Shown: positions 24,921 to 37,305, numbered from the stretch's first letter. The stretch is 64,000 nucleotides of DNA from Fennellomyces sp. T-0311 (GCA_025266875.1 JALLLT010000027.1:186001-250000); one strand, 5' to 3'. Translations and numbers: made by a program. The notes: generated by a model not told the origin, from the letters alone.

Positions 24921-27900
24921 ATGTTGATCGATGGCACTGTTGCACGCGAAGCATTAGTCCAACTGCTTTTCGAGAGCCAACCCGACAATGAGCGACAAAG
25001 CAAAAGATCAAAAAACGCGCCTACGATTGATCTTGAAGAAATCCAGTTCCCCATACAGATCGGCACCCTATGGAGTGATTTACTTGACAATTGCGGTCCC
25101 ATGTTGATCGATAGAAATTTGCAAACAAGATGGTCGACAGAAGCTCTGACAATTGGCAATGAACAGTTTACAAAAGCACGAATGACAATTATTGTCGACA
25201 ATCGCAATTTGCCCGTGGCCGATAATGAAATACTCGTGCGGTCCACCGATGACTCCAACGTTTTTCTTGCTCTTGCTCGAGCGGGTGAATTGCAACATGT
25301 GCAAACGCCCGTTTCTATACATATTGAGGGTAAACGTGTCGAAGCGCGTATTGTTGTGCGCATGGAGTTGGACCGAAGCAGTAAATCTATCTTTGCCCTG
25401 TTCAACGTCCTTTATCCTTCCAAGATGACTGCGCCATCGAATACTTCTTTTGAAGAATATCTTCGTCACCTCCAACCACCGACATCTGATCAGTTTCTTG
25501 ATGCGTATCAATCGGATGCGTTGGTCCCCAAACTTGCTCCCTTTCAAAGCCAAAATGTTGAATGGATGGTTAGTTTTACTTTTTCAATGTTCTATATTGC
25601 AGTGGAGCTCATTCATGGGTAGCTGGCGCGTGAGGGCCACAGAGTTGTAAACGGGAACGTCGAATGTACAGGGCAAACCAATGACGTGTCTCCTTTCCTT
25701 TACGAGAAGGTCGTTCTGAATTCTGGACGGACCGTGCATGTGAATCGTATTACGCGAGAACTGGTTGTTGATTCGACAACACCGGAATTCGTTCAAGCTC
25801 AAGCATTGACGCAACGGGGTGGGGTTCTTGCTGATGAAATGGGTTTGGGCAAAACTGTATGGTAATTTTCATGTTCTTTTTTTTCCCAAGGTTGTATCAC
25901 TGTAACTTTTATTGTATTATGCAGTGCCATTGCGTTGATTCTCCTCCACAAGTTCAATCCGAACGATCGGACACACCCAAGGAACATGGATGGGCTTGCT
26001 GCGTCTGGTGCAACACTGATTATCACCCCTTCGGCTATCATCCGTCAATGGGAAGCCGAATTTGAGCGACACGCACCTGCACTTCGGGTAAAAACGTATC
26101 GTGGCATTAAAGCGACGCGTGATAATGAGCCCATCACACACGCTGAACTGGCTCAGTACGACGTTGTCCTGACTGACTATACTGTATGCTATTCAAGAAA
26201 CATGGTTACCCAAGTAAACTTACGGATTATTTGATCCAGGTGTTACAAGAAGAGATTTATCATGCACGCGTGGTTCCCGATCGTCCTCGACGTCATGGTT
26301 AGTCCACTTTTCGCATACTCACGATTGCTGTTAAACATTCCTATTTTAGCTGCCAAATACCCCATCAAGCGCAGCCCGCTAGTCGAGATATTATGGCTAC
26401 GGGTCATGCTGGACGAGGTAAAGCTCGAAGAGGTGCATAATACATTGATATCTGATACGTACGTACATGGAAACAGGCACAAATGGTCGAATCATCCATG
26501 GCTTTGGTTGCCGAGATGGCACGCCTCATTCCTCGATGGTATTCTTGGGGCGTCACGGGCACACCAATGAAATCAAGCTTCGATGACTTGTTTGGACTAT
26601 TGCTCTTTCTTGGCTTCACTCCATCGATCCGTCGATACAATATCTACAAGCAATTGTATGCTCAGAACGCACCATCATGGACCAAGGGTCTATTTTGGGA
26701 CTTTAGCAGGACGATCATACGACGAAACATTAAAGCAGCACTTGCCAGTCAAATACATATCCCTCCGCAACATCGGAATATCGTCAAAATCACGTTTTCA
26801 GCCATCGAACAACATTATTATCAAAGCTTGTGGGAACAGTGTTCCAGAAGCACGAATTTGCCGCAGCTGGACGCAATCAACTGGTCACCCACAGACGATT
26901 TAGAAACTTCGCCTGCAGAGATACAGCGGACGCTGGCGAAGTTGAGAACATGGGTAATTGTTTGTCACGATCTCACTACGCATTATGGCTTACTTTTCTT
27001 CCAGCTTTTGTCGTTGCGTCAAGCGTGTGTGCACCCTACGATTGGAAGTGCCAATAAGAAACGAGTGATTCATCAAGCAGTTCGTACACTTGCTGAAGGT
27101 AACAGTTCTAACCATTCTGCCAATGAAATTGCTAATACTTTTCACTAGTTCTGGACGCTCTTCTTCGGCAAGCAAAAGATGATATTGACAACACTTCGGC
27201 CAATCTGATCAATTGTCGATTAAAACGAGCGGGTATGGCTGAAGTCGAAAAACAATGGCAAGATGCACTCGACATATACCTCAGTGCCGTGCCAAAAATA
27301 CTGGATATGATCGATAGTGTCAACCAACGAATCCAAGATACAAAAGCCCAGCAAAGTGAAGAAGAAACGGACGATGACGATCGGCGCAAGAAGTCTACAG
27401 AACCTCTACAGGAGTACATCACCAACCTACACAACCGCCATCATAAATGGATCTCGTATTTGCATCGATCTTTTTTCTTCATTGCTGGCATGTACCATGA
27501 GCTTGGCCAGGAAAAGGAAGAAGCAGAATATTACGACAAGGCAGCGGCTACTCGAAGACAAATTCTAAGTCGTGCGGAAGAACGAGTGACGGCATCCAAA
27601 AGAGAAGTACCTCGAACGGCATTGGTCATGCACGGTGAAATTGGTCCCAGCGAAGAGAACGAAACGTTGGTTCTGTCGTTCGATCGCTTGGACCGAATCA
27701 ATGTATTGTGTGCTACACTTGATTCTCAGTTATCGCATATCAACAAATGGAGAGCAGCTTTATCCGGATTGCTGTGTTCCAGTTTGGTGGATCATAACGA
27801 GGAACATCAAGATGTAACAGGTGACGAATACGAGGCGTCGTTGATAACACAAGAGGTAATGTATTTGCTTATTGCATATTTTAGTTTTTTTCTGAACTAA

Positions 27901-29824
27901 AACGTAAATAGAAACTTGATCTATATCAAGATGCGTATCAAGCCATGCTTCGAGATAGAAACTTCTGGGTGAACGGTAAAAAGTCAAAATAGATAGCAAA
28001 TGACGTCTAAGCAGTTTTATAGGTGTTTGGGCAACCGGTTTCCAACAATCAGACTTGTTCAAAGATCTAGCTCGTAGCAGCGAGTCCGAGGTACGCGCAT
28101 ATATATATATATCTCACAGACACCCGCAATGACTAATATGCATGACTGTAGGAAATCAATGCGCTTCAGGTGGAACTGAGCCAAATCCGACAAAAACACA
28201 TGCCCGAGGCACAAACACGAACCAACCTACGAACGCTTATTGCCGAATTACGAGAAATATTGGGACATCCTCTGACGAATTCAATCGAAAAACAGATTAT
28301 TCGAAAGGAACATGACCGACTCAACATGGCCGCTTCCAAACAAAGAGAACTTCAAGACCGTCTCGAAATGTAATCGTCCCAATACCTTTTGCCACACACA
28401 AATATTTACGTGTTTCGTGTATTAGCGAATATCGGCGTTTCACTCAGCTTTACAATCATCGGATCGAATACTATCGCGCATTGCAAGAGTTATCTGATCA
28501 CGTTATGCCGTGGCAAAGTCGTAATCCGGCGTTTGAAGCAAGGCAATTGTCACGTGACGAAGCATCGTTTGAAAAAGCGTTAAAGGAGCAGTCGGCTCGT
28601 TGTCGATATTTGGAGAATTTGCTCAAGGAAAAGAATGAAAAGGAACGCAAGTGCTTGATTTGTCAGTCTGGTTTTTCGAAGGGATTGATGACTTATTGGT
28701 AAGACCATTAATCTTGATAATACATACATTTATGCTGATTTGCTTGTATAGTGGGCATATGGTAACATGGAAAAAACATGATGCGACAAAGATGCTCTTC
28801 TTAACATTGACTTTTGTAGTTTTGTCACGAATGTGCGACGATTTGGCTTCGATTGCACCATCGCTGTCCTCAATGCAATACTCCAGTCAAACTTCAAGAG
28901 TGTTACGCGATTGGTAAAAAAGCAAAAGTTGAATACGAAAAGCCTAATCCTCACTCACTGACGATATATCTATAGCATGGGACAAGTCGATCGATAACCA
29001 AGCTCCTGAATCTTCTGAATCTCCCAACGATCAAGATGTAATTGATGCAGACCAAGAAATATCTACAAAACTCATGGAACAAATCGATCGATGCGAGATT
29101 GTTGAAGGACTTGGTATGCTTTAGGAAATTGGTTTAGAGTTATAATAATAATATTTGTATTAGGCGCCAAACTTGATAGCATCATCCGACATATTAAGTA
29201 CATTATTGCCACATCGAACGGAAAATCTGTCGTTTTTTCGCAATGGAAGGATGTTTTGAATCTGATAGCCGATGGTCTTACCAAGAACGGAATTAATTTT
29301 GTCCGAGTGGATAAAACCGTACGCGATGATCGCATCAAGCAGTTTCGAGAAGACCCTGATATTCACGTTATACTGTTACATGCTCGTAGTCAATCAAGGT
29401 AAAAAAAAAAGCTCTATTTGAGTTGTTTTAATCAAAAAAGAGTAGTGGCCTGACATTGATATGCGCTCAAACCGTGTTTATTGTTGAACCTGTTTTGAAC
29501 GAGGCACTTGAACGACAGGCTATTAGCCGAGTACACCGAATTGGCCAAACCAAAGAAGCAAGTTTGCTATTTATCGAATGTTCATTTATATTTACTAATA
29601 ACAAACAATAGACCAATGTCTACTGGTATATTGTTCAGGAAACAATCGAGGAACGAATCCATGCCATCTATAGTGCCCGACACCGACGAAAAATCCGAAT
29701 GGATTTAATCGATGACTCGACGGTACTGTTGGCAACCCAGTCTGAAGGAGGCGGGGAACGCGTATCTGATGAAGATTTAAAACGATGTTTTACCAGTAAC
29801 GAATATTCGGCGTTGAGTTTGTAA
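24921..29824 (+). CDS. SNF2 ATPase with RING finger, SHPRH/Irc20-like
   Basis: Eighteen exons: 24921-25568, 25623-25861, 25925-26183, 26240-26297, 26350-26417, 26477-26953, 27005-27098, 27149-27855, 27912-27975, 28023-28090, 28152-28369, 28426-28698, 28752-28761, 28820-28913, 28976-29113, 29164-29398, 29446-29557 and 29612-29824; about 1324 aa. Motifs: LADEMGLGKT (Walker A, about 290), DEAQ (motif II, about 424), SWGVTGTP, a long helical insert with FFFIAGMYHELGQ typical of SHPRH, a RING (CLIC...CGHMFCHECA...CPQC, about 1047-1080), then helicase-C with VVFSQWK and SRVHRIGQT (about 1255). Human SHPRH polyubiquitinates PCNA and yeast Irc20 acts in recombination control; nuclear DNA-damage tolerance is the expected role. 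No PHD or H15 domain was seen. One exon is 10 nt and one intron is GC-AG. The start is uncertain: a better N-terminus (MPSGKRGT, ATG 24835) is out of frame by one base across an A9 run at 24897-24905. Confidence 0.92.
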
Positions 29825-29832
29825 AAAAAATA

Positions 29833-31532
29833 TTATTGTGGATGCATAAAACATGATACTTTTGCACTGTTGGCTACGGAAGACATGTTGCATAAGCGAC
29901 CCATGGGGTATCTTGGTTTGCGAACAACAAAACGGTCCACTACCCGACCCAAGGCACCATCCTTGGGCAAGCTTTCGTGATGCGTTACTGTAAGTTTTGT
30001 GGGAGAAACCTTGATGGTTGAAAAGCCATATCCTTCGAAACGTAAGGCTGACCAATCAGCAATGGGAATGGTGTTGCTTTCAAATGGATCCGTGCCCTGG
30101 AAATTGCCGGCATTGCCAACCACCATTTGGAAGAATGAAGGTGGATTGTAGTATGATGTAGCGAATCGGTGATTGTGAGCCAATGGGAATGTGCGTTCAT
30201 AATTATGACGATGACCGCTAATAGAGAGCATGTGATTAAAATCCAAGTTAACAGGCAAACAAGAAAAAAAATACTTGCCAGATATAGACATCCACACGAT
30301 GCTTCAGGAAAAGTGCTTCAAGACCGCCAAACTCGGTATCATTCCGACCATAACGCATGGTATCAGCCTTGTAAGTGCAATCTTCGGATTCGGACGGAGA
30401 ACAATAGAGTGGACGATGAGCAAAGACCATGATCCAAGGGCGATGATGGCGATTGGCGTTTGCCTTTTCCAAATCGTGATCGAGCCACTGAAGCGCATTT
30501 TGGATCTGTTCTGGTGTACCATAGTCAAAAAAGACCTCGGAATTGAATGAGATCATATGCAAGGACTTGTAATCGAATGAGTACATCGTGGGATCATCAA
30601 AAGAGGATTCGAGATAGGGATTAATGCTGAACCGGTTTTTGTAGTGTGAAAAGTTGTATGTGTATTCATGATTGCCCGGCGCGGCCATCACCGGGATCGT
30701 GGCGTAAATGTCTTGAACAAAGTTCATGTATTCATCACCTTTGGTTCCGTTAAAGTCGGCCATATCATATGCTTGATCTTTTCTTTTTGTTAAAAACAAA
30801 TGCATGGGTCTCATGTGTGTGTGTGTGAAGATTACCTCCGGCAAAAGCAATGAAATCATAGCGATGCTCATTTGCCACTCGTAGCAAGTTTGGCATGGAA
30901 ACCGCATTGGAAGTGCCCTGTTTTTTTTATAACAATGTTTGTTGGCGATTTGTATACATAGAAAGAGGTTACACAACTAACCATATCACCGGTTGCCACG
31001 AATTCAAAACTGTCATCCTTGGATGGCGTATGGAACTTGTAAATATCAGACCAGATTGTCTCATTGCCCTTGACAGAGCCCACTTGATACATGAATACGG
31101 TAGCCTTTGCCAAAGGGCGGGTCTCCATATTATGAAGGTATACTGTATGCCGTCCGTCTCCACCATCAACAAACGCCCATCCCTAAGGTCTTTGATCAGC
31201 TTGCTATTACATGCATGTAAAAAAAAAAAGAAAGCAAGATAGCTAACATCGACGCGTTTGGTGAGGGTGGTTGTCAGGTCCTTGTCATCATTTTCGGGCC
31301 AGTACTGCAACACAGCATCCTCGATTTCTTCAGACGTTGCAAATTGGATACGACATGCCTTGCCATCAGATATCCAAGTCATGTGGATCTGTTGGGGCTC
31401 GATGGGATGATAAGTGCGATTCCAAATCCCGTTTGCATTAAAGGCGTCCTGAACGGCGCGCGTGCCTGGACTCCCTGGCAAGGGGATGGCCGTGACGACG
31501 ACGAGGGCCAAACACAACAACAAAAGCAGCAT
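29833..31532 (-). CDS. secreted purple acid phosphatase
   Basis: Five exons on the minus strand: 31532-31248, 31182-30982, 30917-30836, 30777-30279 and 30217-29833; about 483 aa. A signal peptide (MLLLLLCLALVVV) opens the protein, followed by a fibronectin-like N-domain (GWAFVDGGDGRHTVYLHN). The metallophosphatase core has ATGDM, AFAGDQAYDMAD, APGNHEYTYNF, VFAHRPLYCS and CGHRHNYERTFP, which supply the Fe/Zn ligands of the binuclear centre. The C-terminal lobe is complete. This is the ACP7-like purple acid phosphatase family, which hydrolyses phosphate monoesters outside the cell, usually for phosphate scavenging. The last intron uses a GC donor (GCAAGT). Its stop is 8 nt from the stop of the convergent SNF2 gene, so the two 3' UTRs must overlap. 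Confidence 0.92.
30811..30827. repeat. short GT microsatellite in a phosphatase intron
   Basis: A (GT)n tract inside the intron between the third and fourth coding exons of the phosphatase gene (intron 30778-30835). Confidence 0.7.
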
Positions 31533-31729
31533 ATTCTGTTACAGAAAAGAAAGAAGCGCAACGAGAAAAACACAGGCGGATTATTTATATATAAAAAAAA
31601 CCTTTAAGCTGTTTATTTGAAATTTGAAACAGTTTAACAAGAAAGCCACACATGTTGTTTTCCACTAACAGAAGGACATGTGCGTTTATATTTCTGTAAG
31701 AAAAAAACAAACTCAACACACAAAAAGTT

Positions 31730-34700
31730 TCATCTTAAATCGTCGTCCCGGTCGCTGCCACCAATGTCAATCTCCTCGTCCTCGTCGTCCTCTTGGATGG
31801 TTGCGAGAACATCCGTCGTTGCTGTTTTGGGGGGAGTTATTGCGGCGGGTGCAGCGGGCGCGGTTGTAGCAGTTGTCGTAGTAGCAGCAACAGCAGCATG
31901 CGTAGGAGTAGTCGCTGCCGGGGTATGTTCGACCACCCTATTTGCCATGATCTCTTCGGCTGCCGTATTATGGCGCAGCTTGCTTGGTCGTGAGCTGTGC
32001 TTTTTATTCTGTAACTTTTTCGCGGGGACGACAACACGTAATGGTGATGTCAAACTGCCGCTCCACGAAGCTGACTTCTTCAATGCCGAGGGTGCGATTT
32101 TGCCCGAAACGCTTCGGCCAGGGCCTTGAGGTCTTCGTCTTGCTGTTGCTTTGCCATGACGACGCATTGTTGTATTGGGTTTCGCTGATGCCATATGTCG
32201 TCTAGGATTTTCCATGATGGGACTACTGGCGCGTCGCAGCAATTCTTCCAAATCAATCGAACTGCCACTTTCCATGGCATCAATGGCTGCATCCCGCATT
32301 CGTTTCATTCGTGATCGAACTTCTTCCACATCCATATCCGTATCGGTATCCACATCATCTTCGTCATCCGACGCGTCGCTGTTGACAATATCCACATCGC
32401 TGTCCTCGTTTTTGGGCTGCTTCCGTTTCCTTTTGGCGGTGGTGGACGATGCTCTCGAACTATCAATCACCGAGATGGTTCGTTTGTCTTCGTCATCGTC
32501 ATCGTCAAAGGTTCCCAGTAATGGCGCCTTTTGGGCGAATTCGGCGAATTTCCGTCCGTTGCCACTAAGTAGGAATTGATGCAGAGCGGATGTGGTTTGC
32601 GTGGGTGGCGATACTGCACGTGATGGTGTGTTGTTGGATGAAGCGTTGCCACGCAGAGCCTGCAGCGTGAGAGAAGCGACCTTGTTAGAGGGTCTTCGAG
32701 GTGCAACGACAATGGGAAGCGGGGATGGAAAGTAGGATTCGATCGAGTCGCTTAGAAAGGGACCCAGACGATGTTGAATGGAGCAAGTGACGGCGAGTTC
32801 CTGAGCACGGCGCAAAGGGATCCAAGTGCCATACAACTCGCTCTTTTTCCTGGGCATGCGACGTCGTTCCATTTCGAAACTCAGAATCATGCTGCGTTCG
32901 CTTTCGGTATCGATGCCACCTGCAGTCAACAGCGTGGTGCCATTGATGTAGCCGGAGTCCAGCCTGCGCATGATCCGATATTCGGGCAAAGTGTCTGTCG
33001 GCGCCAGCACCGCCACGCATACGGGAATGGAATCCACAACGGTTATGTACATGGGAGGATTGGTGGTCACCGTTGTATGAACAATCTGTGGGTCGGAAGT
33101 ATTTACAACTGGAGATGAAGGCGCGGTGGGTGGTAGTGGCGCTGGTGGCGTTTCTTTACGTAACAAGGTCTCCAGAGCCGGGAACCGCGCCAATGCTTGT
33201 TTGAAATCAGATGAAGATGAGGATGATGGAGACTTGTTGATTGATTGCATGTAGGCCGCAAGCGTCTTGGCCAAGTCGAATGTCGATGATAGATGCTGTA
33301 AGCCGGGGATGGCCGCCGTCATCTGTTGCAGTGCGGCGATATTTAGATTTGGTATGCTTAACGATTTGAGAATGTCCAGAGGCGATGGTGTTTCTGATGT
33401 TTTGGGAAGAACAGGCGGCGCGACAATGTCGGCTTTTTTGCCGGGATTCTCATCGTCCTCTTCGAACTTGACAAAGGATTCGTCGTCGTCGTCGTCGTCG
33501 TCCACGGTCAATTGGGTTGGATCGGAAATGGATGGTGTGGCGTCTTGCACTGCTAATGTAACTGATAAGCTATATATATTAAGAAAAAAGAGCGCGCAAA
33601 TCCTAAAAGGATATACCTGGCGCGTGATCGCCTTGTTTGGTATCATGATGACGATCACCGTCGTCCTGCTCGTCGTCTTGGCCATCCATTGGCTCGTCGC
33701 TCAGTAGCTTAGTGAGACCTGGCGAGCTTTCTATTTCGAATTCTTCCACCAGTTCGCGCGCACGACTCAGCGGTACCCTAATACACGCACAATGAGTTTT
33801 GATCCCGCTCGTTTTCAAGACAGAAACGAACCATGCTCCTCGACACTCCAATGGACCCTTTGTCAAAGTCACCACCACCCGACCGTCCTCGGCTTCGGCC
33901 GCGGCATCAAAGGTGCCTTTGCCCAAGACGGGTCTCGCGGCTTTCCTCAGTTGGGTTGCGTTGACGTAGCCTTGGTCAAGATAAAAATGCTGACTGTTGC
34001 GTCTATCTTTTGCGCTATCAGCAGCGTGACGCGTGCGTAACGCCACATGTTCGGTCGCGCCATCTGTCGAAGCAATGAATCGGAGCACTTTGGTGTCGGG
34101 TATATCATCTGGCGAGTCGAGCTGATAGCATTCCAACGGACCAAATGTTTTTTTGATGATGGTGAACCGGTCGTGCTGATTCGATGGCGATTTCTTTTCT
34201 TGCGGTGGACTCTCCTCCTGTGACGGTTTAATATCCTCTTCCTCCTCTTCCTCCTCCTCCTCCTCCTCTTCTTCTTTAGTCTCTTCGTCGAATAATGTAG
34301 CACCCGAAGTAGTGCTTTCGTCGGGCCACGATTTTCGCCGGGGCCGTGTGACAATCTCTGGCTCATCCACTTCATCCAAGTCACCTGCTTCTGAAGAAGT
34401 GGCTACCGCAGCAGCTGCCTCGGCCATTCCCCGTGCCGTGCTGGCCAATAATGCGCGTTGCAGTAACGATGTTTCTCGACATCCCATCATGGCAGAAAAA
34501 CTCTTGCGGGATGTTGTCCGAGCGGCGGATGGAATGTTGACGGGCAGCGGTTGGGTGGGGAAATGAGGCATGGCGGAGGGTGAGGACGAAGGGGAAGATG
34601 ACGACGATCCATGATTGCTGTTGTTATTGCTGTCGCCGTTGAAATAAGCTTCCAGCTCTGCGACAGAAACGGATTCGGGGGTGGCAATGTTGAAGGGAAG

Positions 34701-35913
34701 TTGATGTGCTGTGGATGAATCGAGAAAGACGGGATCAAAGTCGTGCTCGTAATTTGGATTGTTGACGTTCCAGATATCGTCGCCCATCAATGAAAAGGAC
34801 TGACGACGAGCGGAGAGTCTTGGAGACGATGCGCCTGATTCGGGGACGATCCGCTGTTGCATTTCGGTCATTGCCTGGGCAATACTCGGTCGTCGTGTTA
34901 TGTGAACGGATGACCTCCGACGTGCATTCAAATCCATATCCGCCAAGGCTTCATCACCTTTGAGCATCTCCTCGTGATAATCAGAGTACTCTGCCTCGCT
35001 TTCTTCGTCAGACACGTCCATCGGAGATAACACTGCAGCTGTAACCATGGGCTCATGCAGTTTTTGTTTGGCACCTTTGGGCGGAGAATATGACGACGCA
35101 AAGCTGGATGATGATGATGCAGTGACGGGCGACAATGGCAGATGATGTCGTATCCGTTTGGCAACGCGTTTGCTTTCGTCGGCTTCACTTTCGTCATCCG
35201 CGTCTTGTATAAAGTGGTCGCTCTCGTCGTCACCGTCGTCGTCCTCATCGTCGTCCTCGTCGTCGTCTACTTGTTGCCGTCGTGGGCGGCGTTGTGGGAT
35301 CATGTCTTCTTCGTCGGACGATAACTCTGACAACTGCCGCGGTGCCGGCGTTTTGCGGTGTCGTTTGGATTGTCGCAATGGTTGCTGTTGCTGTTGCTGT
35401 TGCACCAGCGGCTGCGACAATGGTGGCGACGGAGGCTCGTGGTTGGGGGGCGTGGAAGGCGGCTCTGTGGCCAGCGAATAATTGATCTTTCGTGAATGGT
35501 GTTCATCAAAGTGTTTGGCCAACAGTGGCGGTCGCGGTGGATTGTGTTCCGCAGCTCGTTTAAAGTGCTGCGATATGCGTGAAGATACTGTGGCAAACGG
35601 TGTCGCGCCCCTACAGCACACCCAATCAAATCAGTACTTTTTTTTCTTTTGCTTTGCTTAAGCGCCTTGAGAAAAAAAAATAAAGCAAAAGTTACCCTAG
35701 CGTGGCATATTTGTACTTGACAATGACGTTGGCAAGTTCCTTGGGTGAACTTGGCTTGTTGCCCATTTTCAAGAGCGCCTTGAGAATGGCGGTGAACACC
35801 TTGTCTTTGGCATCGTCCGGGTGTATAGGCACAGGCAGGCCCTGCTTGGTCTGCTTTGAAGACGACGCCTCGGCCTGCTCTTGCTCAGACGGGAGCGTTG
35901 ATTTATCTGACAT
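31730..35913 (-). CDS. GDS1-type winged helix plus two APSES domains
   Basis: Four exons: 35913-35696, 35610-33832, 33777-33617 and 33561-31730; about 1329 aa. Residues 30-125 form a winged-helix block like yeast Gds1 (ILKALLKMGNKPSSPKELA...ATPFATVSSRISQHFKRA). A first APSES/KilA-N-like domain sits at about 560-695 (YVNATQLRKAARPVLG, GAWVPLSRARELVEEF; the last piece is restored by an intron). A second, clearer APSES domain lies at about 890-1000 (RRLDSGYINGTTLLTAGG, ERSMILSFE, LYGTWIPLRRAQELA, YFPSPLP). Linkers are low-complexity (poly-Gln, poly-Asp, poly-Glu) with several basic nuclear-signal-like patches. APSES proteins are fungal transcription or chromatin factors controlling cell cycle, development or telomere anchoring. 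The frame stays open upstream to 36285, but composition there looks like leader, so the ATG before SDKSTLPSEQ is chosen. Confidence 0.85.
34224..34275. repeat. trinucleotide run coding poly-Glu in the APSES gene
   Basis: CCT/CTC/CTT-type repeat on the plus strand, read on the minus strand as more than a dozen consecutive Glu codons. A comparable Gln run is at about 35385-35404 and an Asp run at about 33478-33502. Confidence 0.75.
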
Positions 35914-36439
35914 GCTGTGTTTGAAGGGAATCGAAGCAAGCGATGCGTGGTAGGTTTGAAACTGAGGTTTCGTTTCTTGTGCGTCAACGGCGGAGCGAGT
36001 GTGAAAGAAAGCGTAAGGGAGCAGAAAGCGAGGGTATAGACAAAAAAAAAGTAGGCGCCTTTTTTTTTTCTTTTTGTCTTTTTGTGCGTGAAAAGGGAAT
36101 GGAAAGCTTTTGGACAAGGAAAAAAGTGCAAGGCGATGACAGCCCAACCCTGGTGGCGGGTCGAGTATCTTATTGAAGCGGAGCTTGGTTTTTTTTTTGT
36201 GTATGGCAATCGCTGCTGCTTTTAGTTTCAGTGTGTCACTGTAACATGGATTTTCTCTTTTGGCAGCTGAAAAAGAGCCCTCCAAGCACGGCCGCCGCTT
36301 CTCTGCCAGTCCTGCCAGCTTATTAAAAAGGACCTCCTTTTTTCATTTTATTTTACTTTATTTTTTCTGCTGAAACAAAAAATTTCATCCCAAAACGACG
36401 TGATTGGCTGGAGCAAGCCAACAAAAATCATGCGGTGAC
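35914..36439. other. promoter/leader region of the APSES gene
   Basis: Contains a long purine/pyrimidine-biased leader with poly-A and poly-T tracts. A CCAAT-type box in minus orientation lies near 36401-36409 (GATTGGCTG on plus). No gene recognised. Confidence 0.45.
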
Positions 36440-37118
36440 TTAAAGCTTACTACGAACGCAGCGCTCGCCTAGAGCGAGAGAAATAGATCAGAAAGAGCAA
36501 AAGACAGAAACTAAGCCTTAGGGAAAACCTTACATAAAGTCAACTTCCCACGAATATGCCAGCGGTTGGCGTTATTGGTGGAGCACATGCTGCAAGTCAT
36601 CGTGCTAACCTTTGGGTCGTCGTGAGCGCCGCGCGAAATTTTCGTTTTGCCGTCCGGATGGACAGTAACGACTCGTCGGCGTCGGCTCACCTTTTCACTA
36701 GTGCGACCCGTCAAGCAAAACCAATGTAGCCATTCATGCACATCAGGCTGTTCACTTACTAGAGTCCGCAGGCGTTGCACAGGAGCCAGCGGGTGAAAGG
36801 GCCCCGTCGCCATGTGGGCGTCTTGGTTGCGCCGCAGTTCATACATTTCTTTTTCTCCTTGGTCTTGTCGGATCGCTTGGTCGCCGACTTGGGCCGCTTG
36901 GCGACGGTGGCGGGCCGCGTAGACAGCGACGGCATGACCTGAGCGTCGATGATGGGTTCGCCAAACGGGGGCGCGTCAAACATGGTCGGCGGGGAATCAG
37001 AAAACAAATAGTCGCTTTCAAAAGGGGGAGGGTGGTAGTACAGTGGATCTGGGGGATATCCCAACTGGATGTGATCGTGCGGATAGTCGTAGGGATGGTA
37101 GATGAAGTGGTTTTCCAT
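36440..37118 (-). CDS. GATA-type zinc finger transcription factor
   Basis: Three exons: 37118-36760, 36697-36534 and 36468-36440; about 183 aa. The N-terminus is rich in Pro, Tyr, His and Asp (activation-domain-like). A GATA finger follows at about 95-120: CMNCGATKTPTW, then LLCNACGLYEK, spacing C-x2-C-x18-C-x2-C, with a basic tail SRRRRVV. The tyrosine of ACGLY is split by the first intron. The small last exon restores a second Cys cluster (CSMC...LTLCERC, spacing C-x2-C-x16-C-x2-C) at the extreme C-terminus, an atypical or degenerate second finger. GATA factors bind WGATAR and in fungi regulate nitrogen use, light response, iron or development; which of these applies cannot be told. A TATA box lies about 45 nt upstream. 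Confidence 0.85.
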
Positions 37119-37154
37119 TGGAGTTGTTTGAAGAAGAGGAACCGTGGTTCTTTA

Positions 37155-37164
37155 TGGACAGCGT
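37155..37164 (-). promoter_or_regulatory. TATA box of the GATA-factor gene
   Basis: GTATATATAC on the minus strand, about 40 nt before the ATG at 37118. Confidence 0.5.
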
Positions 37165-37305
37165 ATATATACAAGTGGTGGCCAATTCATGCAACTATTG
37201 CGTTTCCCATGCTTCCGTCTCAATGCAACTCTAACACCGTTGAATTTATCATTGTTTCTTGTCTCCTTTAAATGTGGTATTGTGATGTGCTCCATCGCAT
37301 GATCG

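Noticed and set aside
35914..36285. N-terminal extension of the APSES gene
   Set aside because: The frame stays open but is low-complexity with poly-Lys from poly-T tracts. The Gds1-like block begins shortly after the later ATG, so this is better read as leader.
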